Below the pieces are notes generated by a model, which searched no databases, was not told the DNA's origin, and saw nothing but the letters and a program-made list of their open reading frames with translations. Below, one piece after another: positions 9,261-18,009 of a stretch of DNA of 61,277 bases; the stretch's first letter is position 1, and each line of letters opens with the position of its first letter. Position numbers and translations under genes: made by a program. Origin of the DNA: SXZD01 sp034680345 (GTDB lineage: Bacteria; Pseudomonadota; Gammaproteobacteria; Burkholderiales; Burkholderiaceae_B); contig JAXISZ010000012.1 in NCBI GenBank assembly GCA_034680345.1, forward strand, positions 1 to 61,277, in the 5' to 3' direction.

Positions 9261-9881
9261 ATGCGATTGATTCAATTAAATACAATAAAAAAAAGATTGA
9301 GTTTTTATTCATTTTTTTTTGGGTTTTGGGTTTATGGGTCTTTGATTTTGTTTTGGGTGGTCCCCGCCTTTGCCAATACCGTTGATGGGATTGAAATTTT
9401 AGATGCCAATATTAAACAAAGCGATACCCTTGAAGCAGGTTGGGTGTTAAATGCCAATTTTAGTATTGATTTAACGCAACGCTTGGAAGAGGCTGTTGAT
9501 CGTGGTGTGGTTCTTTATTTTATTACGGAAGTTGATATAACTCGCCCACGGTGGTATTGGTTTGATGAAAAGATAATTGGCTTTTCTCAGACTTATCGCT
9601 TGTCTTATCATGCTTTGACGCGGCAATATCGTGTTTCTACTGGGGTTTTGAATCAAAGATTTGATTCTTTGGAAGATGCTTTGATGTCATTTCAGCGTTT
9701 ACATCAAATACTCATAGCTAAAAAAGAGCAAATTAAATTAGGGCAGATTTACCAATTAGCAATTCGTATGCGTTTAGATACAAATCAGTTACCAAAACCA
9801 TTTCAAGTTAATGCAATGACTAGCAAAGAATGGAGTTTAAATTCTGATTGGCGCCGCTTTAATTTTAGTTTCAATAACTAA
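9261..9881 (+). CDS. DUF4390 domain protein, probably exported
   Basis: A 206-residue protein with a basic N-terminus and one long hydrophobic stretch (about residues 16-38) that ends in PAFANTVDG, a plausible signal peptide or membrane anchor. The rest is hydrophilic with beta-rich segments such as GWVLNANFSIDLTQRLEEAVDRG and ITRPRWYWFDEK, which I recognise as DUF4390. This family sits between rsmB and ntrY in betaproteobacteria. Function is not known; co-location with NtrY suggests a periplasmic or envelope role linked to the sensor. Confidence 0.8.
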   Translation: MRLIQLNTIKKRLSFYSFFFGFWVYGSLILFWVVPAFANTVDGIEILDANIKQSDTLEAGWVLNANFSIDLTQRLEEAVDRGVVLYFITEVDITRPRWYWFDEKIIGFSQTYRLSYHALTRQYRVSTGVLNQRFDSLEDALMSFQRLHQILIAKKEQIKLGQIYQLAIRMRLDTNQLPKPFQVNAMTSKEWSLNSDWRRFNFSFNN

Positions 9882-9889
9882 GCATTGTT

Positions 9890-12157
9890 ATGAATCCATT
9901 TCTTAAAAGTGCTAGAGTTTTACGCTATGCCTTAGTTTTTTTAGGCGGTTTAGCAGGTATTTTATTATTTTTATTGGCATCAGCATCTATCAATTCTTCT
10001 TGGTTTGACCAAAATTATGGGTGGTTAATTGTTTTAAATGGTTTAGTAGCATTTGCTTTGCTGTGTTTGGTTGTTCTATTGGTTTTTCGTTTGGTAAGAC
10101 GTTACCGTCAAGGTATTTTTGGTTCACGTTTGATGGTGCGTTTGGCAATGTCTTTTGGCCTGATGGGCTTTTTACCTGGTGTGGTTTTGTATATTGTTTC
10201 TGTACAATTTTTGGCAAAAAGCATTGATTCTTGGTTCAATGTTCGCGTTGATACGGCACTAGAGTCTGGCTTAAATTTAGGACGTTTGGCCATTGATAAT
10301 TTGGTGCAGGAAACTCGTGCTAAAACTTTACTGGTGGTGTCTGAGTTAGCCCACCAATCGGAAGAACAACAAGTACTGGCGTTAACGCAATTGCGAGATA
10401 AAACCAGCTTAGATGAAATTGCTTTGGTCAGTTATAACGGCAGACTATTGCATGCAACCACCGACAATTTAATGGATCTAAGCGTTTATACGCCCAATGC
10501 TGCTTTGCTGCGGCAAATTGACCATGGTTTGCCTTATGCTCGTTTGGAAGGGGAAGACCTAGAGAGTTTTTCGGGTTTGAAAGTTCGTGTTTTAGCGCAG
10601 TTGCCTGAGCATCGAATGGGTTTAAACTTTGCGCCACGATATGTTATGGTGATTAAACATCTGCCGCAAGACTTAGCGAATCAAGCACAACAAGTACAAA
10701 AAGCATATGTTGAATATCAACAAATTGTTTTATCTAAGCAAGGCTTACGTAAAATGTTTAGTGTTACTTTAACCTTAGCCACTTTGTTGACTATTTTCAT
10801 TGCGATTGCAAGTGCATTTTGGCTTTCATCTCGGTTAGCTGCCCCCTTGCTGTGGCTTGCAGAAGGTACTCGGGAGGTTGCTAAGGGCAATTTTAAATTA
10901 ATGGAAAAGGTGACTGCGGATGCAGAATTACGTGAGTTAATTGAATCATTTAATGCAATGACAACACAGTTATCAGAAGCCCGTTCACGTCTTGAAACCA
11001 ATCAACAGGGTTTGGCGCGCGCCAATGCATTTTTAAAACGTTTGCTTGGAAGTTTATCAGCCGGTGTTTTAGTTTTAGATAAAAATTTTCATTTGCGTCT
11101 ATTTAATCATGGCGCACAGAAAATTTTTGAACGAAACTTTCAAGCTTTAGCAGACCAACCCCTACAATCATTTGAAGATTTACAAGGGTTTGCGCTAAGT
11201 GTTCGCGCTGCCTTCGCTGATTTGGACGAAAATCAACCTAATGCAAGTTGGCAGAAGCAGTTGGAGTTACCGCGTTTAGACGATCCAGGAGCATTTAAAG
11301 TGTTATTGGTACGAGGAAGTCGATTAGAGGTAGGGGATCAGGCTGATTATGTGGTGGTGTGTGATGATATTTCTGAGTTGGTTTCAGCTCAACGAACTGT
11401 AGCATGGGGTGAGGTGGCTCGCCGTCTTGCCCATGAAATTAAAAATCCATTGACTCCTATACAATTATCAGCTGAACGTTTGCAAATGAAATTAGCCGAT
11501 TTGTTAGATATTCAGCACAGTGGAATTTTAGCGCGAGCAACCAAAACAATTATCAATCAGGTGACAGCAATGAAACGTATGGTTGATGAGTTTCGTGATT
11601 ATGCACGTATGCCGACAATACAACTACACGCTTTGGATCTTAATGAGTTGGTTCAAGATATACTAGGGTTATATGGACACAGTGAGATAGAACATGGTGA
11701 AAGTCGTCAAAAGGTTTTTGCAAAATTAGCGGAAAATCTACCCCTTGTGATGGGTGACACCAGTCAAATACGGCAAGTGATTCACAATTTGTTGCAAAAT
11801 GCTCATGATGCAATTTCTGGAAAAAATCAAGGCCGTGTTGAAGTTTTAACTGAGTATGTAGATTTGCAAAAGTCATTTAATCATATGATTAGGGCTGTAC
11901 GTTTGGCTATTTCAGACAATGGTGGTGGTTTTGCAGCGGAGATGATGGTTAGGGCTTTTGAGCCATATGTGACTAATAAGTCTGGCGGAACAGGTTTAGG
12001 TTTAGCAATTGTGAAAAAAATAGTTGATGAACATGCTGCCAAAATACAGTTGCGCAATAGCACGAATCACGATGGGGCGGTTATTGGTGCCGTGGTTGAA
12101 ATAATGTTTGTACGTTTAGCAAATAACGAAATTTCTAAAGAATCGTTAAAATTGTAA
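9890..12157 (+). CDS. ntrY: Sensor histidine kinase NtrY
   Basis: Membrane histidine kinase of the NtrYX system. Order of parts: two N-terminal TM helices (about residues 13-35 and 43-70) and a third (about 86-110), an extracytoplasmic region, a TM near 285-313, HAMP (SRLAAPLLWLAEGTREVAKG), PAS (about 375-490), then HisKA with phospho-acceptor H515 in HEIKNPLTPIQLSAERL, the NtrY signature, and HATPase_c with the N-box (NLLQNAHDAI), DNGGGF and GGTGLGLAIVKKI. 755 residues. It starts 8 bases after the DUF4390 stop and is followed 25 bases later by ntrX, so the pair is co-transcribed. In relatives NtrYX responds to nitrogen or redox and affects envelope and respiration genes; the signal here cannot be read. 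Confidence 0.95.
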   Translation: MNPFLKSARVLRYALVFLGGLAGILLFLLASASINSSWFDQNYGWLIVLNGLVAFALLCLVVLLVFRLVRRYRQGIFGSRLMVRLAMSFGLMGFLPGVVLYIVSVQFLAKSIDSWFNVRVDTALESGLNLGRLAIDNLVQETRAKTLLVVSELAHQSEEQQVLALTQLRDKTSLDEIALVSYNGRLLHATTDNLMDLSVYTPNAALLRQIDHGLPYARLEGEDLESFSGLKVRVLAQLPEHRMGLNFAPRYVMVIKHLPQDLANQAQQVQKAYVEYQQIVLSKQGLRKMFSVTLTLATLLTIFIAIASAFWLSSRLAAPLLWLAEGTREVAKGNFKLMEKVTADAELRELIESFNAMTTQLSEARSRLETNQQGLARANAFLKRLLGSLSAGVLVLDKNFHLRLFNHGAQKIFERNFQALADQPLQSFEDLQGFALSVRAAFADLDENQPNASWQKQLELPRLDDPGAFKVLLVRGSRLEVGDQADYVVVCDDISELVSAQRTVAWGEVARRLAHEIKNPLTPIQLSAERLQMKLADLLDIQHSGILARATKTIINQVTAMKRMVDEFRDYARMPTIQLHALDLNELVQDILGLYGHSEIEHGESRQKVFAKLAENLPLVMGDTSQIRQVIHNLLQNAHDAISGKNQGRVEVLTEYVDLQKSFNHMIRAVRLAISDNGGGFAAEMMVRAFEPYVTNKSGGTGLGLAIVKKIVDEHAAKIQLRNSTNHDGAVIGAVVEIMFVRLANNEISKESLKL

Positions 12158-12182
12158 AAATTTGTTTAGTGAGAACAAGGGT

Positions 12183-12869
12183 ATGGCCAATATTTTGGTA
12201 GTGGATGATGAGATCGGTATTCGTGAACTGCTCTCGGAAATTTTGGGCGATGAAGGACATGAGGTGACGTTGGCAGAAAATGCTCAACAAGCCCGTTTAA
12301 TTCGAGAAGCGTGTGTGCCTGACCTGGTTTTACTTGATATTTGGATGCCAGATACAGATGGTGTAACTTTACTAAAAGAATGGTCATCCAAGGGGCAGTT
12401 GACAATGCCGGTCTTAATGATGTCTGGACATGCAACCATTGATACAGCTGTTGAGGCGACACGGATTGGCGCCATGGATTTTCTAGAAAAGCCAATTGCT
12501 TTGCAGAAATTGCTAGCCAGTGTAAGTGAGGCCATAGAAAAGGCTAAAAAACCAGCGCGACCTGAGCCAAATGTAAGTCACTTAATTGTTGCAAAAACAC
12601 CGGTTGCTTTTAGGCCAGTGTATGAACCCCCTTCTAAAACTGCGATTGAAATAGCTTTAGAGCGGTTGATGCAATTGGATTTGACTTTGCCATTGCGAAA
12701 TGTTCGAGATCAATTTGAGAAGCTTTATTTTGAATACCATTTGTACCAAGAAAATGGCAGTATGACTCGGTTAGCTGAAAAAACTGGGATTGAACGAACA
12801 CATTTGTATCGTAAACTTAAACAACTTGGTGTTGAAGCCTCAAGAGGTCTAAAACGCCCTCATGTTTGA
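12183..12869 (+). CDS. ntrX: NtrX-type response regulator lacking the sigma-54 AAA+ domain
   Basis: Cognate regulator of NtrY. The receiver domain runs from ILVVDDE through phospho-acceptor D52 (LVLLDIWMPD), MSGHA and EKPI. A proline-rich linker (about residues 120-150) is followed by a Fis-type helix-turn-helix at the C-terminus (MTRLAEKTGIERTHLYRKLKQLG). There is no Walker A, GAFTGA loop or other AAA+ motif, so it cannot be a normal sigma-54 activator and probably works by binding DNA directly. ATG 12183 is preferred over an upstream TTG at 12162 because MANILVVDDE is the usual receiver start and an AAGG lies just upstream. Its end overlaps the next gene by 8 bases. Confidence 0.9.
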   Translation: MANILVVDDEIGIRELLSEILGDEGHEVTLAENAQQARLIREACVPDLVLLDIWMPDTDGVTLLKEWSSKGQLTMPVLMMSGHATIDTAVEATRIGAMDFLEKPIALQKLLASVSEAIEKAKKPARPEPNVSHLIVAKTPVAFRPVYEPPSKTAIEIALERLMQLDLTLPLRNVRDQFEKLYFEYHLYQENGSMTRLAEKTGIERTHLYRKLKQLGVEASRGLKRPHV

Positions 12870-13503
12870 GACTGAAAAGGTTCATTCACCATTGATTCAA
12901 ACCATTTTAGTTTTGGGTCGTTGTGGTGTAGGGAAGTCCCGTTTTATTCATCACATGGCTACTCAACTTGCACAAGATGCGTTATGGACCGTTGTGGTGG
13001 GTGTTAATAGCCCTTTTTCATCAAGTCCTGTACCTGGCTGTCACGTTTTACAGCTTGCGCCTGGCTGTGTTTGCTGTTCTTCTAAGTTGATTTTAAATAC
13101 CCATTTATCGCGCACTCTGAGATTACGCCGTCCTCATGCTTTATGGATTGAAGTAGACCCTCAAAGTCACCCTCAGCAGGTTTTATCGATGTTGCAAGAT
13201 GTGCAGTGGAAAAATTGGTTATTGCCACCAAAGGTGATTGGGTTGCTTAACGTCCAAGACATTGATTATTTTTATAAATCTCAAACAGATGAAGATTGCC
13301 AGTCTATGGCGACAATGGTTGGTCTTTCTGACGTGTTGATATTAGATGGCCTGACAGAGCAAAACCCACAGCCTGTGTCACGTTTTTTATTGAATTTACG
13401 GCGTTTGGGTGGGACCAATCAGGTGCGTATTCATGCACAAGTTAATAATTTATCCTTAGGTGCTGTATTGTCTGCTTTAGTATTGGGTCAGCGCCCCTTA
13501 TAA
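12862..13503 (+). CDS. Short CobW/COG0523-like P-loop protein
   Basis: The N-terminus has a P-loop (LGRCGVGKSRF), and GCVCC follows near residue 70, the GCxCC metal-binding motif of COG0523 G3E GTPases (metallochaperones for zinc, cobalt or cobalamin enzymes). The protein is only 213 residues, stopping where relatives add a CobW C-terminal domain. The guanine-specificity motif NKxD, expected after ADVLVL, reads DGLT in VLILDGLTEQ, so GTP selectivity may be lost. It overlaps ntrX and ends 34 bases before metH, a cobalamin- and zinc-dependent enzyme, which makes a role in MetH metallation or B12 handling attractive but unproven. Partial decay is the alternative. Confidence 0.7.
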   Translation: MFETEKVHSPLIQTILVLGRCGVGKSRFIHHMATQLAQDALWTVVVGVNSPFSSSPVPGCHVLQLAPGCVCCSSKLILNTHLSRTLRLRRPHALWIEVDPQSHPQQVLSMLQDVQWKNWLLPPKVIGLLNVQDIDYFYKSQTDEDCQSMATMVGLSDVLILDGLTEQNPQPVSRFLLNLRRLGGTNQVRIHAQVNNLSLGAVLSALVLGQRPL

Positions 13504-13537
13504 TAAACCCTTATTGTGTTTTACCTGAGGCCTCGCG

Positions 13538-16500
13538 ATGAACACGCGCCCCGCTTCGCTGCATTTTTCTAGTGCGTTGGAAAATGCGTTGCGTCAACAA
13601 TTACAACAGCGCATCTTAATTCTTGATGGTGCAATGGGCACCATGATTCAGCGTTACAAACTCACTGAAGCACAGTACCGTGGTGAAGGCACTGGCGGTC
13701 GTTTTATGGATTTTGAGCATGATGTAAAAGGTAACAATGAGTTATTGGTCTTGACTCAACCTCAAATAATTCAAGAAATACATGAACAGTATTTGGCTGC
13801 CGGAGCCGATATAATTGAAACCAATACTTTTGGTGCAACCACAGTAGCCCAGGCCGATTATCACATGGAAAATTGGGTTGATGAAATGAATCGTGAGTCT
13901 GCCCGTTTGGCCCGTCTGGCTTGCGATCGCTACTCTACCCCAGATAAACCACGTTACGTGGCAGGTACTTTGGGACCTACGCCTAAAACCGCATCAATTT
14001 CCCCAGATGTTAATGATCCTGGTGCACGAAATGTGACATTTGAACAATTGCGTCAGGCCTATTACCAACAGGTGCGGTCTTTGGTAGAAGGTGGTGTTGA
14101 TTTGCTATTGGTTGAAACCATTTTTGATACTTTAAATGCCAAAGCAGCACTATTTGCAATAGATGAATATTTTGAGGTCACCGAAAAACGTTTACCAATT
14201 ATGATTTCTGGTACCGTTACCGATGCTTCTGGGCGTATTTTGTCAGGGCAGACTGTCGAAGCATTTTGGAATTCCGTGGCACACGCTCGGCCTTTAACTA
14301 TTGGTTTAAATTGTGCGTTGGGCGCAGCCTTAATGCGACCTTACGTTGCTGAGTTGGCAAAAATATCAAATACTTTTATTTGTGTTTATCCCAATGCTGG
14401 TTTGCCTAATCCAATGTCTGAAACCGGGTTTGATGAAACTCCTGAGATCACAGCCAGTTTATTACAAGAGTTTGCCCAGGCGGGTTTTGTTAACGTGGCT
14501 GGTGGCTGTTGTGGTACGACACCAGAGCACATAAAGGCGATTGCTCAGGCTGTGGAGCAACATCGGCCACGGGTGGTGCCTGAAATAGAAAAGTCTTTAC
14601 GATTATCCGGGCTAGAGCCACAAACGATTGGAGAGCAATCTTTGTTTATGAATGTGGGTGAGCGTACCAATGTGACCGGATCTCGTGCGTTTGCACGTAT
14701 GATTTTAAATGGGCAGTACGATCAAGCTTTGGCAGTGGCGCGGCAGCAAGTTGAAAATGGTGCGCAAATTATTGACATCAATATGGATGAGGCCATGTTA
14801 GATTCAAAGGCAGCGATGGTTCGCTTTTTGAATTTATTGGCCTCAGAACCAGACATTGCCCGTGTACCTGTGATGATTGACTCTTCTAAATGGGATGTGA
14901 TTGAAGCGGGTTTGCAATGTGTGCAAGGCAAATCGGTGGTTAATTCAATCTCTTTAAAAGAAGGAGAGGCTGAATTTTTGAGGCAGGCGATTTTGTGTCG
15001 TCGTTATGGTGCTGCTGTTGTGGTGATGGCATTTGATGAACAAGGTCAGGCAGATACCTACGCAAGAAAAATTGAAATTTGTAAACGTGCCTACCATTTG
15101 TTAGTAGAGCAGGTGAATTTTTTGCCGGAAGATATTATTTTTGACCCGAATGTTTTTGCGATTGCCACAGGCATTGAGGAACATAATAATTATGCGGTTG
15201 ATTTTATAGAGGCTACTGCATGGATTCGAAAAAACTTACCTTACGCAAAAATTTCGGGTGGAGTATCAAACGTTTCATTTAGCTTTCGTGGTAATGATGC
15301 GGCGCGAGAGGCAATTCATACGGTGTTTTTGTATCATGCCATTAAAGCAGGTATGACCATGGGTATTGTTAACGCTGGCATGATGGGCGTTTATGATGAG
15401 CTTGAGCCGGAGTTAAGACTTCGTGTTGAGGACATTGTATTAAATCGGCAGCCCAAGTTTACTGATGAAGTACCGGCTGATTCACCGCTTCGAGAGCAAA
15501 CCGCTACTGAGCGTATGATTGAATATGCTTCTACATTAAAAGCAGGTGCTAAACGTGAAGAAGAAAGCTTAGCTTGGCGTTCTGATCCGGTTGAAAAGCG
15601 GCTAGCTCATGCGCTAATTCATGGTATTACGCAATACATCGTAGAAGACACAGAGGCGTGCCGTGCTGCTATACATGCTAAAGGTGGCAGGCCTTTGCAT
15701 GTGATTGAAGGCCCATTAATGGATGGTATGAACATTGTGGGCGATTTATTTGGCGCTGGCAAAATGTTTCTGCCCCAAGTGGTTAAATCGGCTAGGGTGA
15801 TGAAACAAGCGGTGGCTCATTTGGTGCCATTTATTGAAGAAGAAAAAAAAGCGATGGAGGCTGCCGGTGCTGACGTTAAAAGCAAAGGTAAAATTTTAAT
15901 TGCAACTGTTAAAGGTGATGTACACGATATTGGAAAAAACATTGTGGCGGTGGTTTTACAATGTAATAACTTTGAAGTGGTGAACATGGGTGTGATGGTT
16001 CCATGTGCTGAAATTTTGGCAAAAGCCAAGGCAGAGGGTGCAGACATTATTGGTTTGTCTGGTTTAATTACCCCATCTCTAGAAGAAATGGCTTATGTAG
16101 CTTCAGAAATGCAGCGGGATAGTTATTTTAGAGATAAACAAATTCCGCTATTAATTGGTGGTGCCACCACGAGTCGGGTGCATACTGCAGTGAAAATTGC
16201 CCCACATTACAGCGGTTCCGTTGTGTATGTGCCCGACGCCAGTAGGTCAGTTTCTGTAGCGCAAAGTTTATTATCTGAAGAAACATCACAACAGTATATT
16301 GATGGATTAAAAAACGAGTATCAACGGGTAAGAGAACAACACGCAAATAAAAAAACTCAAGCGTTATTGAGTTTATCAGTGGCCAGAGAAAACAAATTAA
16401 AGGTAAATTGGAGTCAATATGTGCCCCCCCGGCCCAAATTTATCGGGCGTCGATTGTTTAAATCTTACAATCTAGCGGAGTTGAGTCATTACATTGACTG

Positions 16501-17335
16501 GCAACCTTTTTTTCAGACCTGGGACTTACATGGCCCCTACCCTGGTATTTTAAATGATGCAGTGGTTGGTGAGTCAGCGCGCAAAGTGTTTGCTGATGGT
16601 CAATCAATGTTAACAAAATTAGTACATGGCCGTTGGTTGCAAGCCAATGCTGTGGTGGGGTTTTTTCCAGCCAATTCAGTCAATGATGATGATATTGAGG
16701 TGTATGAGGATGAAACCAGAAAAAAGGTTTTGTTTACCTACCGTACATTACGGCAACAAGGGGAAAAACGCGAGGGTGTTGCCAATAAAGCATTGGCAGA
16801 TTTTATTGCACCGTATGACAGTGGGCGTATGGATTACCTTGGTTTGTTTGCTGTAACTGCTGGGATTGGTGTGGATAAAAAAGAGCAGCAATTTATTGAT
16901 ACGCATGACGATTATTCTAGCATTATGTTAAAAGCTTTGGCTGACCGCTTGGCTGAGGCTTTTGCAGAATGTATGCATGAACGGGTTCGTAAAGATTTAT
17001 GGGGGTATTGCTCGGATGAAACGTTATCTAATGACGAATTAGTCAAAGAATTTTATCAGGGTATACGACCGGCCCCTGGTTATCCAGCGTGTCCTGAGCA
17101 TACCGTTAAGCACGATATTTTTAGGGTATTGGGTGCTAATGACATTGGTATGTTTTTAACTGAAAGTTTGGCAATGTGGCCAGCTGCTAGTGTTTCTGGG
17201 TTTTATTTTTCTTTACCTGAAAGCAGTTATTTTAATGTTGGAAAAATTAATGAAGATCAATTGTTGGATCTTCAGCAGCGCTCTGGTCGAAGTTTAGATG
17301 AGTTAAAAAGTGCTTTAGCCCCATGTTTAAATTAA
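13538..17335 (+). CDS. metH: Cobalamin-dependent methionine synthase
   Basis: Transfers a methyl group from 5-methyltetrahydrofolate through methylcobalamin to homocysteine. All modules are present in 1265 residues: homocysteine domain (about 20-345) with zinc cysteines in GLNCALGA and GGCCGTT; pterin domain (about 370-640, FMNVGERTNVTGSRAF); cobalamin cap and Rossmann domain (about 660-900) with the B12 histidine in KGDVHDIGKNIV; and the C-terminal AdoMet reactivation domain (about 940-1265, RPAPGYPACPEH and ESLAMWPAASVSGFYF). The ATG at 13538 follows TGAGG. No cobalamin riboswitch fits in the 34-base gap upstream. The stop overlaps the convergent tssG stop by 4 bases. Confidence 0.98.
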   Translation: MNTRPASLHFSSALENALRQQLQQRILILDGAMGTMIQRYKLTEAQYRGEGTGGRFMDFEHDVKGNNELLVLTQPQIIQEIHEQYLAAGADIIETNTFGATTVAQADYHMENWVDEMNRESARLARLACDRYSTPDKPRYVAGTLGPTPKTASISPDVNDPGARNVTFEQLRQAYYQQVRSLVEGGVDLLLVETIFDTLNAKAALFAIDEYFEVTEKRLPIMISGTVTDASGRILSGQTVEAFWNSVAHARPLTIGLNCALGAALMRPYVAELAKISNTFICVYPNAGLPNPMSETGFDETPEITASLLQEFAQAGFVNVAGGCCGTTPEHIKAIAQAVEQHRPRVVPEIEKSLRLSGLEPQTIGEQSLFMNVGERTNVTGSRAFARMILNGQYDQALAVARQQVENGAQIIDINMDEAMLDSKAAMVRFLNLLASEPDIARVPVMIDSSKWDVIEAGLQCVQGKSVVNSISLKEGEAEFLRQAILCRRYGAAVVVMAFDEQGQADTYARKIEICKRAYHLLVEQVNFLPEDIIFDPNVFAIATGIEEHNNYAVDFIEATAWIRKNLPYAKISGGVSNVSFSFRGNDAAREAIHTVFLYHAIKAGMTMGIVNAGMMGVYDELEPELRLRVEDIVLNRQPKFTDEVPADSPLREQTATERMIEYASTLKAGAKREEESLAWRSDPVEKRLAHALIHGITQYIVEDTEACRAAIHAKGGRPLHVIEGPLMDGMNIVGDLFGAGKMFLPQVVKSARVMKQAVAHLVPFIEEEKKAMEAAGADVKSKGKILIATVKGDVHDIGKNIVAVVLQCNNFEVVNMGVMVPCAEILAKAKAEGADIIGLSGLITPSLEEMAYVASEMQRDSYFRDKQIPLLIGGATTSRVHTAVKIAPHYSGSVVYVPDASRSVSVAQSLLSEETSQQYIDGLKNEYQRVREQHANKKTQALLSLSVARENKLKVNWSQYVPPRPKFIGRRLFKSYNLAELSHYIDWQPFFQTWDLHGPYPGILNDAVVGESARKVFADGQSMLTKLVHGRWLQANAVVGFFPANSVNDDDIEVYEDETRKKVLFTYRTLRQQGEKREGVANKALADFIAPYDSGRMDYLGLFAVTAGIGVDKKEQQFIDTHDDYSSIMLKALADRLAEAFAECMHERVRKDLWGYCSDETLSNDELVKEFYQGIRPAPGYPACPEHTVKHDIFRVLGANDIGMFLTESLAMWPAASVSGFYFSLPESSYFNVGKINEDQLLDLQQRSGRSLDELKSALAPCLN

Positions 17336-18009
17336 TTATGCACTGCAATGCAAACGGTTTTTGTTATTTTTGATACACCGTGTGTTGTCTTTGATTGAGC
17401 TTTGTATAACTGTGTGTTTAAACCCAAGCTAACATTGTTATCATTTAAACGCACGGCTGATGTTTGCATTTTTTCAATATGCACATGGCATTCTAATAAA
17501 CAAGGTGTAGTTTGAAAGTGTTTTAATTCTGCTAGCAAATGTTCAATGAGCATTTTGAGATTACTCACATAAGGTGCTGCCAAACTTTCGCAAGCGATGT
17601 GTATTTGCCATGTGGTTAACATAGTAATCGATTGCTTAAGCAATGAAAATTGCCCCAGTTGGTATTGGTATATTGCTTGATTTTTAGCGTGGTTTGATTT
17701 TGATTGAGCAACAGGTGTTTGCCAACGCCAGCAGCGATCAAAGCGTAAGCTTCGTATCCAAGGAAAATCTTGTTTCAAACGTTGATAGGACAATGCTAAC
17801 GGGTTGATTTTCTGTGTTGGCATAAAAAAATTTTTTAATTCGTAATCTTGCGAATTTTGCCTATGTTGACTGATACATAGCTGTGTTTTTTCTCTAAGTT
17901 TTAATACATTATTTTGTTCATCATTAAAGTAATTTAATGTGTTGAATGTTGTGTTTGGGTGAATTAAACCATCTAAATGGTTTGATTGTTCCAAGGGTGA
18001 AGTGTCCAC
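17332..18009 (-). CDS. tssG: Type VI secretion baseplate protein TssG (short, divergent)
   Basis: Assigned mainly by position, directly after tssF with a 37-base overlap, as in most T6SS operons. At 225 residues it is well below the usual 300-350. The C-terminus LGLNTQLYKAQSK resembles the TssG ending in which a conserved LG..A.LG segment is followed by a short beta strand. The N-terminal 60 residues show no family feature. TssG with TssF and TssK builds the baseplate wedge. Composition is rich in Gln, Asn, His, Lys and Thr like other leftward genes here. It could be a degenerate or minimal TssG; tail-to-tail with metH. Confidence 0.6.
   Translation of the reverse strand: MDTSPLEQSNHLDGLIHPNTTFNTLNYFNDEQNNVLKLREKTQLCISQHRQNSQDYELKNFFMPTQKINPLALSYQRLKQDFPWIRSLRFDRCWRWQTPVAQSKSNHAKNQAIYQYQLGQFSLLKQSITMLTTWQIHIACESLAAPYVSNLKMLIEHLLAELKHFQTTPCLLECHVHIEKMQTSAVRLNDNNVSLGLNTQLYKAQSKTTHGVSKITKTVCIAVHN

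Noticed and set aside
9990..12063. Several antisense open frames across ntrY
   Set aside because: They are short, have low-complexity composition mirrored from the coding strand, no ribosome sites and no recognisable domain.
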